Source: Burkholderiaceae bacterium
GTDB taxonomy: Bacteria; Pseudomonadota; Gammaproteobacteria; Burkholderiales; Burkholderiaceae_E
DNA: 64,000 nt
NCBI GenBank assembly: GCA_016710525.1
Contig: JADJVQ010000043.1
Coordinates: forward strand, 1-64,000
Direction: 5' to 3'
Part shown: positions 55,207 through 63,628 of the stretch, piece by piece
How positions within the stretch are numbered: the first letter of the stretch is position 1
Layout of the letters: every line of letters begins with the position of its first letter
Translations under genes and position numbers: made by a program
Notes under the pieces: model-generated
Databases searched by the model: none
Told to the model about the DNA's origin: nothing
What the model saw: the letters and a program-made list of their open reading frames with translations, nothing else

Positions 55207-56868
55207 CGAGGCCACCCGGCGACGCGGACGTCGCGATCGTCGGCGGCGGGCCCTGCGGCCTGATGGCCGCCAACGAGCTGGGGCGGCGCGGCATCCGCGT
55301 GGTGCTGGTCGACGACAAGCCGTCGACCGCGTTCAATCCGCAGGCCAACGCCACCCAGGCGCGCACCATGGAGTACTTCCGCCGCCTCGGATTCGCCGAC
55401 GAGATTCGCGCCCAGGGCCTGCCGGCGGAGTTCCCCACCGACATCGCCTACTTCACGCGCTTCGCGGGCCACGAGCTGGCGCGTTTTCGCCTGCCCTCGG
55501 CGCGCGAGGCCGCGACGCTGGCCAGGTCGCTGTCGGGGTCCTGGAGCACCGCCGAACTGCCGCACCGTGTCTCGCAAAAATTCGTCGAAGCGGTCCTCAG
55601 GCGTCACGCCGAAGCCCTTGCCGGCGTGTCGATCCACTACGGCTGGCGCATGCGCGAATGGCAGGCAAGCGACGCCGGCGTGACCCTGCGGGTCGCGCCC
55701 ACCGGCGGCGGACCCGAGGCCATCATCCGCGCGGGTTACCTGATCGGCGCCGACGGACCGCGCAGCACGATCCGCCAGTCGCTGGGCATCGCCTATCGCG
55801 GCGAAACCGGCGTCGTGCGCGACTTCATGGGTGGACGGATGGTGGCCGTGTACCTGCAGGCGCCCGACTACTACCGCGCGGTGCCGCACGCGCCGGCCTG
55901 GATGAACGTCTGCTTCAACCCCGAACGGCGCGCCTTCATGATGGCCGTCGACGGACGCGGAGAATTCGCCTTTCACACCCAGCTGCGTGCCGGCGAGCAA
56001 GAGGAGCGCATCGACGATGCGGCCGCGACCGCGATGTTCCACGCCGCCATGGGCGCGAATCTGCCGATCCGGATCCTGTCGCGGGCGGCCTGGACCGCCG
56101 GGCATTGCCTGGTCGCCGAGCGGATGTCGGCCGGGCCTGGTCTTCCTGGCCGGCGACGCGGCGCACCTGTTCACGCCCACCGGCGGGCTGGGTTACAACA
56201 CCGCCGTCGAAGATGCGGTGAACCTGAGCTGGAAACTGGCCGCGGCCGTTCATGGCCAGGCCGGAGCCGCGCTGCTCGACACCTACGACCTCGAACGCCG
56301 TCCGCTGGCGATCCGCAACACCGGCTACGCGCGCGGGTTCGCCGATTCGCTCGGCCTGTTCGCGCCGGTGCCCGAGATCGAAGACGCCACCCCCCCGGGC
56401 GAGCAGGCGCGCCGCGCCGCCGGCGAATACTTCGATCGGCACGCGCGCGCCGAATTCAACATTCCGGGCATCACGTTCGGCGGACGCTACGACGGATCGC
56501 CGGCGATCGTGCCCGATGGCACCGCGCCGCCACCCGACAGTGCCCACACCTACGTCCCGAGCGCCTGCCCTGGCGGGCGCGCGCCGCACTTCTGGCTGGA
56601 CGATGGCCGTTCGCTGTACGACCGCCTGGGCCTGGACTGGGCGCTGCTGCGCCTGGGTCCGCAGGCCACGGCCATCGACGGATTCGTGGCAGGCGCACGC
56701 GCGCGCGGCATCCGGATGCAGGTGGTGGACCTGCCCGACCCGCAGGCCCGCGAACTGTATGGCGCCAATCTGGCGCTGCTGCGACCGGACCAGGTCGTGG
56801 GCTGGCGCGGCGCCGACGACAGCCAGGCACGCGCGGTCTTCGCCCGGCTGCTGTGCCAGGCGGCATGA
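55203..56868 (+). pseudogene. FAD-dependent aromatic hydroxylase (PheA/TfdB-like), frameshifted
   Basis: The first frame has the FAD fold VAIVGGGPCGLMAANELGRR and LIGADGPRSTIRQSLGI; it loses register after AERMSAG. The next frame continues with VFLAGDAAHLFTPTGGLGYN and AVEDAVNLSWKLAAAVHG to a normal C-terminal thioredoxin-like end at 56868. The shift is at about 56135-56145 in GGGCC. The intact enzyme would be about 555 residues, right for a group A flavoprotein monooxygenase that hydroxylates phenols or aromatic acids with NAD(P)H. It overlaps gor. One single-base slip could be sequence error. Confidence 0.84.
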
Positions 56869-56940
56869 GGCATCGACACATGACCCGCAGGCATCGCCAT
56901 CGCGACCGGAAACCGCCGGGTGCGGCGACCGCGCGGGCGC

Positions 56941-56992
56941 GCAGCCTCGCTACTGCAGCCTCGCTACTGCAGCCTCGCTACTGCAGCCTCGC
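56941..56992. repeat. 14-base tandem repeat at the 3' end of the HNH gene
   Basis: The unit GCAGCCTCGCTACT is repeated three times exactly and a fourth time partly (to 56950 + 42). Because 14 is not a multiple of three, each copy changes the frame, and the HNH gene's stop lies inside the array. Confidence 0.85.
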
Positions 56993-57559
56993 GGCCTGCG
57001 GCAGCCGGGAGTTCTTGGGCAGACGGGCGGCCAGCCATTCGTGCACATCGGCCCGAATGCTGCGCCCCTCCAGCAGGAAAGCCTCGAAACGGCTGGGCAC
57101 ATAGGGCAGGTACAGCAACGGCATGCCCGCCTGTTCGGGTGTGCGGTCGGCCTTGGCCAGGTTGCAGGGACCACAGGCCGCGACCAGGTTCATCCAGGTC
57201 GCGCGCCCGCCCCGGCTCTCGGGCACGATGTGCTCGCACTGCAGGTCGCGTTCGAGGAACCGCTGACCGCAATACGCGCAGGTGAAGCGGTCGCGCCGGC
57301 ACAGCTTGGTCTTGGACACCAGCGGGGGGACCGCGTAAAGGCTGAATCGCGGTGCGCCGCGCAGCGCGATGATCGGGTAGATCTCGATCTGCGAACGGCG
57401 CCGGGCCGCGACGTTCCAGCCGCCGCGCAGCAGCGCCAGCGGCCCGTCGCCGCCCTCCCAGGCGACCGAATCGGTCGCGTAGTCCAGTGCCGCGTCCTCC
57501 AGCGAGATCCACGCCTGCGGCGTTCCCTGGATGTCGAGTTGCAGAACATGCGTATGCAT
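56978..57559 (-). CDS. HNH endonuclease
   Basis: A 193-residue protein. The HNH core with zinc-type cysteines is TCAYCGQRFLERDLQCEHIV, then a conserved asparagine in WMNLVAACGPCNLAKADRTP. The N-terminal 85 residues form a separate domain (HVLQLDIQGTPQAWISLEDA). Family members are common in Burkholderiales and of unknown role, often near restriction or DNA repair. The ATG at 57559 follows AAGGGG. The stop is inside a tandem repeat, so the C-terminus may vary among strains. Confidence 0.86.
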   Translation of the reverse strand: MHTHVLQLDIQGTPQAWISLEDAALDYATDSVAWEGGDGPLALLRGGWNVAARRRSQIEIYPIIALRGAPRFSLYAVPPLVSKTKLCRRDRFTCAYCGQRFLERDLQCEHIVPESRGGRATWMNLVAACGPCNLAKADRTPEQAGMPLLYLPYVPSRFEAFLLEGRSIRADVHEWLAARLPKNSRLPQAARLQ

Positions 57560-57699
57560 CGGTCGCCCCTTCCTCCCCACTATACCGCCCCGCCCGCCCG
57601 GTGAGCCCGTTTCCGGAATGCGCGCAGGGAAAGTGTGTTGCGGTCGACCCGGGCTCAGGTAGAAAGCGGGGATCGCCACGCGCTCTCCCCAGGTGACCC

Positions 57700-58233
57700 A
57701 TGTCCGCCGCACCCCCCGCCGCGCCCGATTGGCGCGATCAGGTCTTCGAGACCTTCAAACGCAACTCGGTCCGCCAGGTCTGCTATGTGCCCGATGCGGG
57801 CCACAGCCGCCTGATCGCGCTGGCCCATGCCGATCCCGAGATCGACGCCTACCCGCTGACCACCGAGGAGGAAGGCATCGCGGCCAGTTGCGGCGCGTGG
57901 CTGGGCGGACACCGTTCGGTGCTGCTGATGCAGTCCAGCGGCGTGGGCAACTGCATCAACATGCTGAGCCTGATCGAGAACTGCCGCTTTCCGATGCTCA
58001 CGCTGATCACGATGCGCGGCGAATGGGGCGAGTTCAATCCCTGGCAGGTGCCGATGGGCCGATCGGTCGCCGCCTCGATGAGCCTGATGGGTGTTTCGGT
58101 GCGCCGCGTCGACGACCCCGCCCGGATGGCCGATGAGGTCCAGGCCGGACTGGACGATGCCTTCACCGCCGACCAGGCGGTGGCCATCCTGATCTCGCAG
58201 CGCATGCTCGGGCGCAAACAATGGACCCGCTGA
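57700..58233 (+). CDS. TPP-enzyme Pyr-domain subunit (sulfopyruvate/phosphonopyruvate decarboxylase alpha-like)
   Basis: A 177-residue protein equal to the N-terminal (Pyr) domain of thiamine-diphosphate decarboxylases: VRQVCYVPDAGHSRLIALA, the catalytic-glutamate segment LTTEEEGIAASCGAWLGG, and LLMQSSGVGNCINMLSLIEN. It matches the alpha chain of ComDE-type sulfopyruvate decarboxylase. The partner follows two bases after its stop. The substrate is probably a 2-oxo acid; a phosphonate or sulfonate is possible but not shown. Confidence 0.84.
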   Translation: MSAAPPAAPDWRDQVFETFKRNSVRQVCYVPDAGHSRLIALAHADPEIDAYPLTTEEEGIAASCGAWLGGHRSVLLMQSSGVGNCINMLSLIENCRFPMLTLITMRGEWGEFNPWQVPMGRSVAASMSLMGVSVRRVDDPARMADEVQAGLDDAFTADQAVAILISQRMLGRKQWTR

Positions 58234-58235
58234 CC

Positions 58236-58838
58236 ATGAATACCCGCACCTCCTCACCGGTCGGCACGCTGGACCGGCGCGCCTTCGTGACCGCCCTGCT
58301 CGCCGACCGGCGCGACCTGCTGGTGGTGAGCGGCCTGGGCTCGGCCACCTACGATCTGGCCGCCGCCGGCGATCACGATCGCAACTTCTACCTCTGGGGC
58401 GCCATGGGCGGCGCGGCCATGATCGGGCTGGGCCTGGCGCTGGCCCGGCCCGACACGCCCGTGCTGGTCCTCACCGGCGACGGCGAACAGCTGATGGGAT
58501 TGGGCGCGCTGGCCACCGTCGGCGCCAGGGCGCCGAAGAACCTGAGCATCGTCGTGCTGGACAACCGCCTGTACGGCGAAACCGGCATGCAGGCCAGCCA
58601 CACCGGACGTGGCGTCGATCTGGTCGCGGTGGCCGATGGCTGCGCGTTCGGCTGGACCATGCGCGTCGATTCGCTCGAACAGGCCGGCCCGTTGCGCGAG
58701 CGACTGCATCGCCGCGAAGGCAGCGGCCTGGCCAGCGTGCTGATCGCCCAGACCGAGGCCGCGCGCGTGCTGCCCTCGCGCGACGGGGTCGAGAACAAGA
58801 ACCGGTTCCGGCGCGCTCTGGCATTGCCGACCATCTGA
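58236..58838 (+). CDS. TPP-enzyme PP-domain subunit (sulfopyruvate/phosphonopyruvate decarboxylase beta-like)
   Basis: A 200-residue protein with the diphosphate-binding domain: LWGAMGGAAMIGLGLALARP, then the TPP motif GDGEQLMGLGALATVG about 26 residues before VVLDNRLYGETGMQ. Together with the preceding subunit it forms a complete TPP active site. An ATG at 58221 overlapping the alpha gene is an alternative start. The divergently placed MarR gene may regulate the pair. Confidence 0.84.
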   Translation: MNTRTSSPVGTLDRRAFVTALLADRRDLLVVSGLGSATYDLAAAGDHDRNFYLWGAMGGAAMIGLGLALARPDTPVLVLTGDGEQLMGLGALATVGARAPKNLSIVVLDNRLYGETGMQASHTGRGVDLVAVADGCAFGWTMRVDSLEQAGPLRERLHRREGSGLASVLIAQTEAARVLPSRDGVENKNRFRRALALPTI

Positions 58839-58854
58839 GCGGCGATGCGGGCGC

Positions 58855-59421
58855 TCACGGGGCGCCCAGGCGGCTCCGGGCGCCGGCGCCCGGCGCCGTC
58901 AGAGTTCGGCCAGCGGAATGCGGGCGGAGGCTTCGTCGCCGCCCAGACGCTCGATCAGCTCGCCCCAGATCCCGATCGAGCCGGGCCAGCGTATCGGGGT
59001 CCAGACCGGCCAACGCCGCCGGCAGCACGCCGGCCAACGGCCGGGGCACTTTGCGCAGCACCTTTGCACCGTCCGGTCGCAGCTGAAGTTGGATCGCCCG
59101 GCGATCGCTCGACTGGCGAACCGCCTCGATCAATTGCCGTGCGACGAGCGCCTTCGCCAGGTTGCTGGCTGTCGATGGGTGGATGTCCATCGCCAGCGCC
59201 AGATCCTTGACTCCCATGCCCGGATGCTGGTCCACCAGACTGAGCGCCCAGACCTGGGCGCCGCCAATGCCGGCTTGCTTCTCGATCTCGCGAAAGTGCG
59301 AACGCACCGCACTGAACACCCGCCGGAATTGGCGAAGCACGCGAGCGGCGGGGTCGGGCAGCGGCATTTCCGGTTCGGGCACGGCTTTGCCCCGCGCGCC
59401 AGGGGCTTCCATATGCGTCAT
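58855..59421 (-). CDS. MarR-family regulator with a frameshifted C-terminus
   Basis: A winged-helix regulator: VWALSLVDQHPGMGVKDLAL and MDIHPSTASNLAKALVARQL form the DNA-binding part. The open frame ends in an arginine-rich run, but the other frame after a CCCC at 58963-58966 gives the normal helix ELIERLGGDEASARIPLAEL with a stop at 58899. So the true gene is probably 58899-59421. It is convergent with the TPP enzyme genes. The inducer is unknown; MarR proteins usually bind aromatic or lipophilic ligands. Confidence 0.83.
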   Translation of the reverse strand: MTHMEAPGARGKAVPEPEMPLPDPAARVLRQFRRVFSAVRSHFREIEKQAGIGGAQVWALSLVDQHPGMGVKDLALAMDIHPSTASNLAKALVARQLIEAVRQSSDRRAIQLQLRPDGAKVLRKVPRPLAGVLPAALAGLDPDTLARLDRDLGRADRASGRRRSLRPHSAGRTLTAPGAGARSRLGAP

Positions 59422-59439
59422 GGACCGATCATAGTGGCT

Positions 59440-60198
59440 TCAGTCCGGCTCCTTCAACCGCCGGATCCGCGCCAGCAGCGCGCGCATCTCGGAACTGCGA
59501 TCGAGGAAGAAATCGGCCTGCGACTGCGGATCGTCGCGGCCCACCCGCACGCACAGCCAATGCCGATGGCGCCGCGCGAACACCACCTCGTCGTTCAGGT
59601 CGTCGCCCACGAACAGGGCGCTGTGCGCGTCGGCGCGCGCCATCAGCGCGGCCAGGGAATCGGCCTTGTCGGGCGCTTCGGCGCAGACCACGTTGACCAC
59701 CAGCTTGCCGCCGAAGCGGCGCAGCCCCGGGTCCAGATCAATCAGCACTTCGTTGATGCGATCGATGGCGACCAACGGATCGGGCGCCTGCCGGTAATGC
59801 AGCGCCAGCGAATGGCCCTTGTCCTCGACCCACACCCCGGCGCCCGACAGGGCTCGCGCGGCGCGCGCCAGGCGTTCGCGCAGGCCGTCGAGCCGGCGCG
59901 GCCAATGCTCCGACGGCGGGTCACCGGGATCTTCGGCGCCGTGGTTGCCGACCACGAACCGCGGCACGAAGCCCAGCCGAGGCAGCACATCGGCCACCCG
60001 CCGACCGCTGATGACCGCCACCGGCAGCACCAGGCTCAGCCGTTCGAGTTCGCGCGCCACTGGCTCGGGCACCCGGGCGTGGTCCGGGTGCGAGACGATC
60101 GGTGCGAGCGTTCCGTCGAAATCGAAGGCCAAGAGCGGATCGTCGCGCACGAATGCGGCCAGCACCCGCAGGCCGCCGGGGCTGAACAGATGGCGCAC
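59440..60198 (-). CDS. otsB: Trehalose-6-phosphate phosphatase
   Basis: A 252-residue HAD-superfamily phosphatase: nucleophile motif LLAFDFDGTLAPIV, motif II in VAVISGRRVADV, the VVGNHGAEDPG and VEDKGHSLALHY trehalose-phosphate motifs and the final SALFVGDDLNDEVVFA. It dephosphorylates trehalose-6-phosphate. A GTG at 60198, one base after the otsA stop and behind AAGGA, is the likely start; the longer ATG frame lies within otsA. Confidence 0.9.
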   Translation of the reverse strand: MRHLFSPGGLRVLAAFVRDDPLLAFDFDGTLAPIVSHPDHARVPEPVARELERLSLVLPVAVISGRRVADVLPRLGFVPRFVVGNHGAEDPGDPPSEHWPRRLDGLRERLARAARALSGAGVWVEDKGHSLALHYRQAPDPLVAIDRINEVLIDLDPGLRRFGGKLVVNVVCAEAPDKADSLAALMARADAHSALFVGDDLNDEVVFARRHRHWLCVRVGRDDPQSQADFFLDRSSEMRALLARIRRLKEPD

Positions 60199-60199
60199 C

Positions 60200-62433
60200 T
60201 CAGAGATCCTTGTGGCGCTGCACCCGGGCCTCGATGCGTTCACGCAGGCGCCAGCGTCCGGCGTCGGCCAGCATGCGGCCCGCCCAGCGAAAGACGTTGA
60301 ACTCGCGCACCGTGACACGCAGGCTGGCCATGCGTTCGCGCTGCTCGGCCACCGGCATCGTCAGCGCCCGGTGCAGGGCATCGGCCGTTTCTTCGACGTG
60401 GTATGGATTGACGATCAGCGCCTCGGCCATCTCCCGCGCCGCGCCCGCGAAGCGGCTCAGGATCAGCACGCCGAGGTCGTCGTCGCGGGCCGCGACGAAC
60501 TCCTTGCAGACCAGATTCATGCCATCGTGCAGGCTGGTAACCACGCAGACATCGGCGGCACGGTACAGGCGGTTCAGCGCCTCGTGCGAATGATGCTCGG
60601 CCAGCAGCCGGATCGGCTGGTAGCTGCCGCTGCCATAGCGCTCGTTGATGCGCTTGCTGAGGCCGTCGATCCTTTGCTGGAAGGTTCGGTATTCCTCCAG
60701 CGCGCTGCGGGTCGGCGCGGCCACCTGCACAAAGGTGAAGCGGCCCACCCATTGGGGATACTTTTCGAGCATGCGCTCGACCGCATGCAGGCGTTCCAGG
60801 ATGCCCTTCGTGTAATCGAACCGGTCCACGCCCAGGCCCAGGCAGTGGTCGGCCGACAAGCCGAAGCGGCCGAATACCTGCTGGCGGCAAACCGTCACCG
60901 AGGGCCAGGCAGCCACCGTCGCCGGGCTCGGCCATTCGATCGAGATCGGGTAGCTCTCGATGAAGGTTTCCTTGTCGCCATGGGTGATCGTCGAGTGCTC
61001 GTGCTCGATGCGCGCCTCGAGGTAGCGGTCGACCGTCTCGATGAAATTCTTGCAGTGAAAGCGGGTGTGAAATCCCAGGATCGTGCTGCCCAGCAGGCCC
61101 TGCAGGATCTCGCGCCGCCAGGGGCAGATGCCGAACGATTCGGGATTGGGCCAGGGGATGTGCCAGAAGGTCAGGATGGTGGCCTTGGGCAGGCGCTCGC
61201 GGATCATCGCCGGCAGCAGCGCGAAGTGATAGTCCTGCACCAGGATCACCGGGTTGTCGCTGCGCGCCTCGCGCACGACGGCATCGGCAAAGCGCTGGTT
61301 GATCGCCCGGTAGTGCTGCCAGTCCGATTCGCGAAACACGGGCCGCACATGCGCGACATGGCACAAGGGCCACATCCCCTCGTTGGCGAACCCGTAGTAA
61401 TAACCCTGCTCCTCGGCGTCGGTGAGCCAGATCCGGCGCAGCAGGTAGGCGTCCTCGCCGGGCGGCACCGGGACCCGATCCTCGCGGTCGACGGTGGCGC
61501 GATCGGCGCTGCCGCTGCCGTGCGCGATCCAGGTTCCCGAGCAAGCCCGCATGACCGGCTCGACCGCGGTCACCAGTCCGCTGGCGGGGCGCTTCACCAC
61601 GATCGCCCCGTCGACGTACTCGTGGATGTACGGCTCGCGGTTGGCGACCACGATCACCTGGTCGCCGCGCAGGTGCGATCGCAGCAGCGCCTGCAGGCGC
61701 TCGGCGCTCCATTCCGACTCCGGCCCCTGCGAGCGCCGGTATTCGTCCTCGAGGTCGCGCAGCCGGGCCCGCAGGTCCGCCCGGAACGGCGCAAGTTCGG
61801 GCGCCGACGCCAGCCAGGGCGCAGCAGCCCCTCGCCGCGCAAGATGCCGCGAGCGCCCTGCACCCAGCCGCGCCAGCTCAGCTGCGCCACGACCATCGTC
61901 ATCAGCGCGATCGCCAGGCCGAGCAAGGTGATGAAGATCAGCAGATAGCGGCGCGTGTCCTGGCTGCGGCGCTCGACGAAGCTCAGGTCGTGCAGCAGCA
62001 CCAGGGTCGGCCCCTCGGCGGTCTGCGGGTCGATCCGGTGCGCACCCACGTGCACCTCGCCACCGGCGATCCGCATCCGCGGGTCGCCCCGCCCGGCGAT
62101 CCGCAGCGCGCTTTCGCAGCCGAGCTGTTGCGGGTAGGCCGCACTGTGCCGGATCAGCTGTCCGTCGGCCGAGCACAGGGCGATCGCCAGCAGCCGCTCG
62201 TCGTTGACCGCCCGGCTGAACAGCGAATCGAGCCGCGCCGTGTTGCCATCGAGGCCGGCCTGGGTGATCAGTTCGGCCAGCGCGTTGGTGACGAGCACAC
62301 CACGCATGTTCAGGTCGCGCGAAAACCAGCGCAAAGTCATCTGGTCGAGCAGCGGCACGGCGACGAACGCAGCCCCTGCCAGCGTGATCAGCAGAGGGAC
62401 CAGGAAGCGAAGCTGCAGATTCAATGTCTTCAT
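60200..62433 (-). pseudogene. otsA: Trehalose-6-phosphate synthase with membrane-anchored N-terminal domain, frameshifted
   Basis: The N-terminal third (from the ATG at 62433, behind GGAGG) has a membrane helix (LRFLVPLLITLAGAAFVAVP), an extracytoplasmic domain and a second helix (YLLIFITLLGLAIALMTMVV), ending ARGILRGEG. Then the register shifts in a GGGG run at about 61830, and the other frame supplies a linker and the full GT20 domain: VIVVANREPYIHEYVDGAIV, VQDYHFALLP, WHIPWPNPESF, GVDRFDYTKGILERL and TSLHDGMNLVCKEF. The intact product would be about 743 residues and convert UDP-glucose and glucose-6-phosphate to trehalose-6-phosphate at the inner membrane. One slip may be sequence error. 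Confidence 0.87.
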
Positions 62434-62666
62434 CGACCCTCCGTAGTGGCACACGCCCGATCGGCCCGCCGGATCAGCCTAGACCGGCCCCGGCCGGACA
62501 CCCGGCCCGACAGCACAACGGCCGGCCACACCGCAAAACACGGCCACGCGCTGTTTCGCGATACCTTTGTACAAATATACCGACATGAGGGGCCGCAGCG
62601 GGCTCCGACCCTGCCGTGTCACCGGCAGCCGCCGTGCCGATCCGGGCGGGCGCGGTGCGGACCGGT
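62434..62666. promoter_or_regulatory. Intergenic region upstream of otsA with a TTTGTACAAA palindrome
   Basis: This 233-base gap precedes otsA. It holds a 10-base perfect palindrome at 62566-62575 next to an AT-rich TATATT (read on the minus strand), unlike the surrounding GC-rich sequence. It is the likely otsA promoter/operator region. No open reading frame is credible here. Confidence 0.35.
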
Positions 62667-63296
62667 TCAGTCCGGCACCTGAGCCACCAGTCCAACCAGG
62701 GCCGACAGGCCGCGATGGCGATCGCCTTCGTGCAGTTCCTGTTCGTAGTCGCGCAGGTCGAGCAGCGTCAAGCCGGCAAAGGCCTTGCGCAGGCCGTCGG
62801 CCGTGTACAGGTGCGATGCAATGCCCGGCCCACCGGTCTTCAGCTCGAGCTGGCGCGGTGTATAGCCCTGAAGCAGCAGCAGTCCCCCGGGTTTGAGCGC
62901 AGCCACCATCCGGGCGAACAGCCGCTCGCGCATCGCCGGGTCGGCGAACTGGATGAAGACGGCAATCACCCCGTCGTAGCGGGCCTCCGGCCAGGCCCAA
63001 GTGTCGCAGTCGGCCACCTCGAACCCGACCTGCACGCCCGCCTGTCCGGCGAGCCGGCGCGCCTTGGCAACACCGGAATCCGCCACGTCGAAGGCATCGA
63101 CCTGGTGCCCCTGGCGCGCCAGCCACACGCTGTTGCGCCCTTCGCCATCGGCCACGCACAGCAGCCGGCTGCCGGCGGGCCAGCGGTGGGCCTGCTCGCG
63201 CAGATAGGCGTTGGGCTCGGTGCCGAACAGATAGTCGTCGCCGGCATAGCGGGCGTTCCAGGTGCCGGCCGCATCGTTGAAGGCAGCGCTGCTCAT
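62667..63296 (-). CDS. TehB-like class I SAM-dependent methyltransferase
   Basis: A 209-residue protein: WNARYAGDDYLFGTEPNAYL is the family start, SAM motif LLCVADGEGRNSVWLARQGH, post-II DAFDVADSGVAKAR and the LKPGGLLLLQGYTPRQLELK segment. TehB-like enzymes volatilise tellurite or methylate thiols; here specificity is unknown. Its start overlaps the truncated arsR stop (ATGA), suggesting that it belonged to an ArsR-regulated stress operon. Confidence 0.87.
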   Translation of the reverse strand: MSSAAFNDAAGTWNARYAGDDYLFGTEPNAYLREQAHRWPAGSRLLCVADGEGRNSVWLARQGHQVDAFDVADSGVAKARRLAGQAGVQVGFEVADCDTWAWPEARYDGVIAVFIQFADPAMRERLFARMVAALKPGGLLLLQGYTPRQLELKTGGPGIASHLYTADGLRKAFAGLTLLDLRDYEQELHEGDRHRGLSALVGLVAQVPD

Positions 63297-63529
63297 TTGT
63301 CTTGCTCCTCGAGGCCGGCTGGCGCGAATGCCCGGCGCTGCGCCGCCATCCGTTCGAAGCGCCGTCCGATGTTGCCGCAGACGAGATCGCACAAGGCATA
63401 GACCGATTCGTCGGCGATCCGGTAGTAGACACTGGTGCCGCGGTTCTCGCGCGCCACCAGGCCCTGCTTGGTCAATACCGACAGGTGACGCGAGATGTTC
63501 GCCGAGGTGAAGCGGCACAGCTGGGCGAG
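63293..63529 (-). pseudogene. 5'-truncated ArsR-family regulator
   Basis: Seventy-eight codons encode the recognition helix and wing of an ArsR repressor: LAQLCRFTSANISRHLSVLT, then QGLVARENRGTSVYYRIADE and ALCDLVCGNIGRRFERM. An in-frame TAG at 63530-63532 lies directly upstream and the preceding sequence changes abruptly to AT-rich promoter DNA. The first 30-40 residues, including the start, are missing. The internal ATG at 63475 would give only a wing fragment. A deletion joining the gene to the divergent promoter is the simplest reading. Confidence 0.75.
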
Positions 63530-63541
63530 CTAGGTTCGTTA

Positions 63542-63570
63542 TTGACTATTTAATCACTTGCTCACATAAT
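63542..63570 (+). promoter_or_regulatory. Strong sigma-70 promoter with overlapping inverted repeat
   Basis: TTGACT and CATAAT are separated by exactly 17 bases, near consensus. The region also carries imperfect inverted arms, ATTGAC-TATT and AATA-GGTCAAT, flanking the spacer, which could be the operator of the ArsR repressor. It is about 60 bases upstream of the RND adaptor gene. Confidence 0.72.
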
Positions 63571-63628
63571 AGGTCAATCGAAACCTGCAACACAGCGGCG
63601 GCCCAGGCGGCCGCCCGGGAGTCAACCG

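Noticed and set aside
56941..56992. CRISPR-like array
   Set aside because: Units are 14 bases with no spacers and no cas genes; it is a simple tandem repeat.
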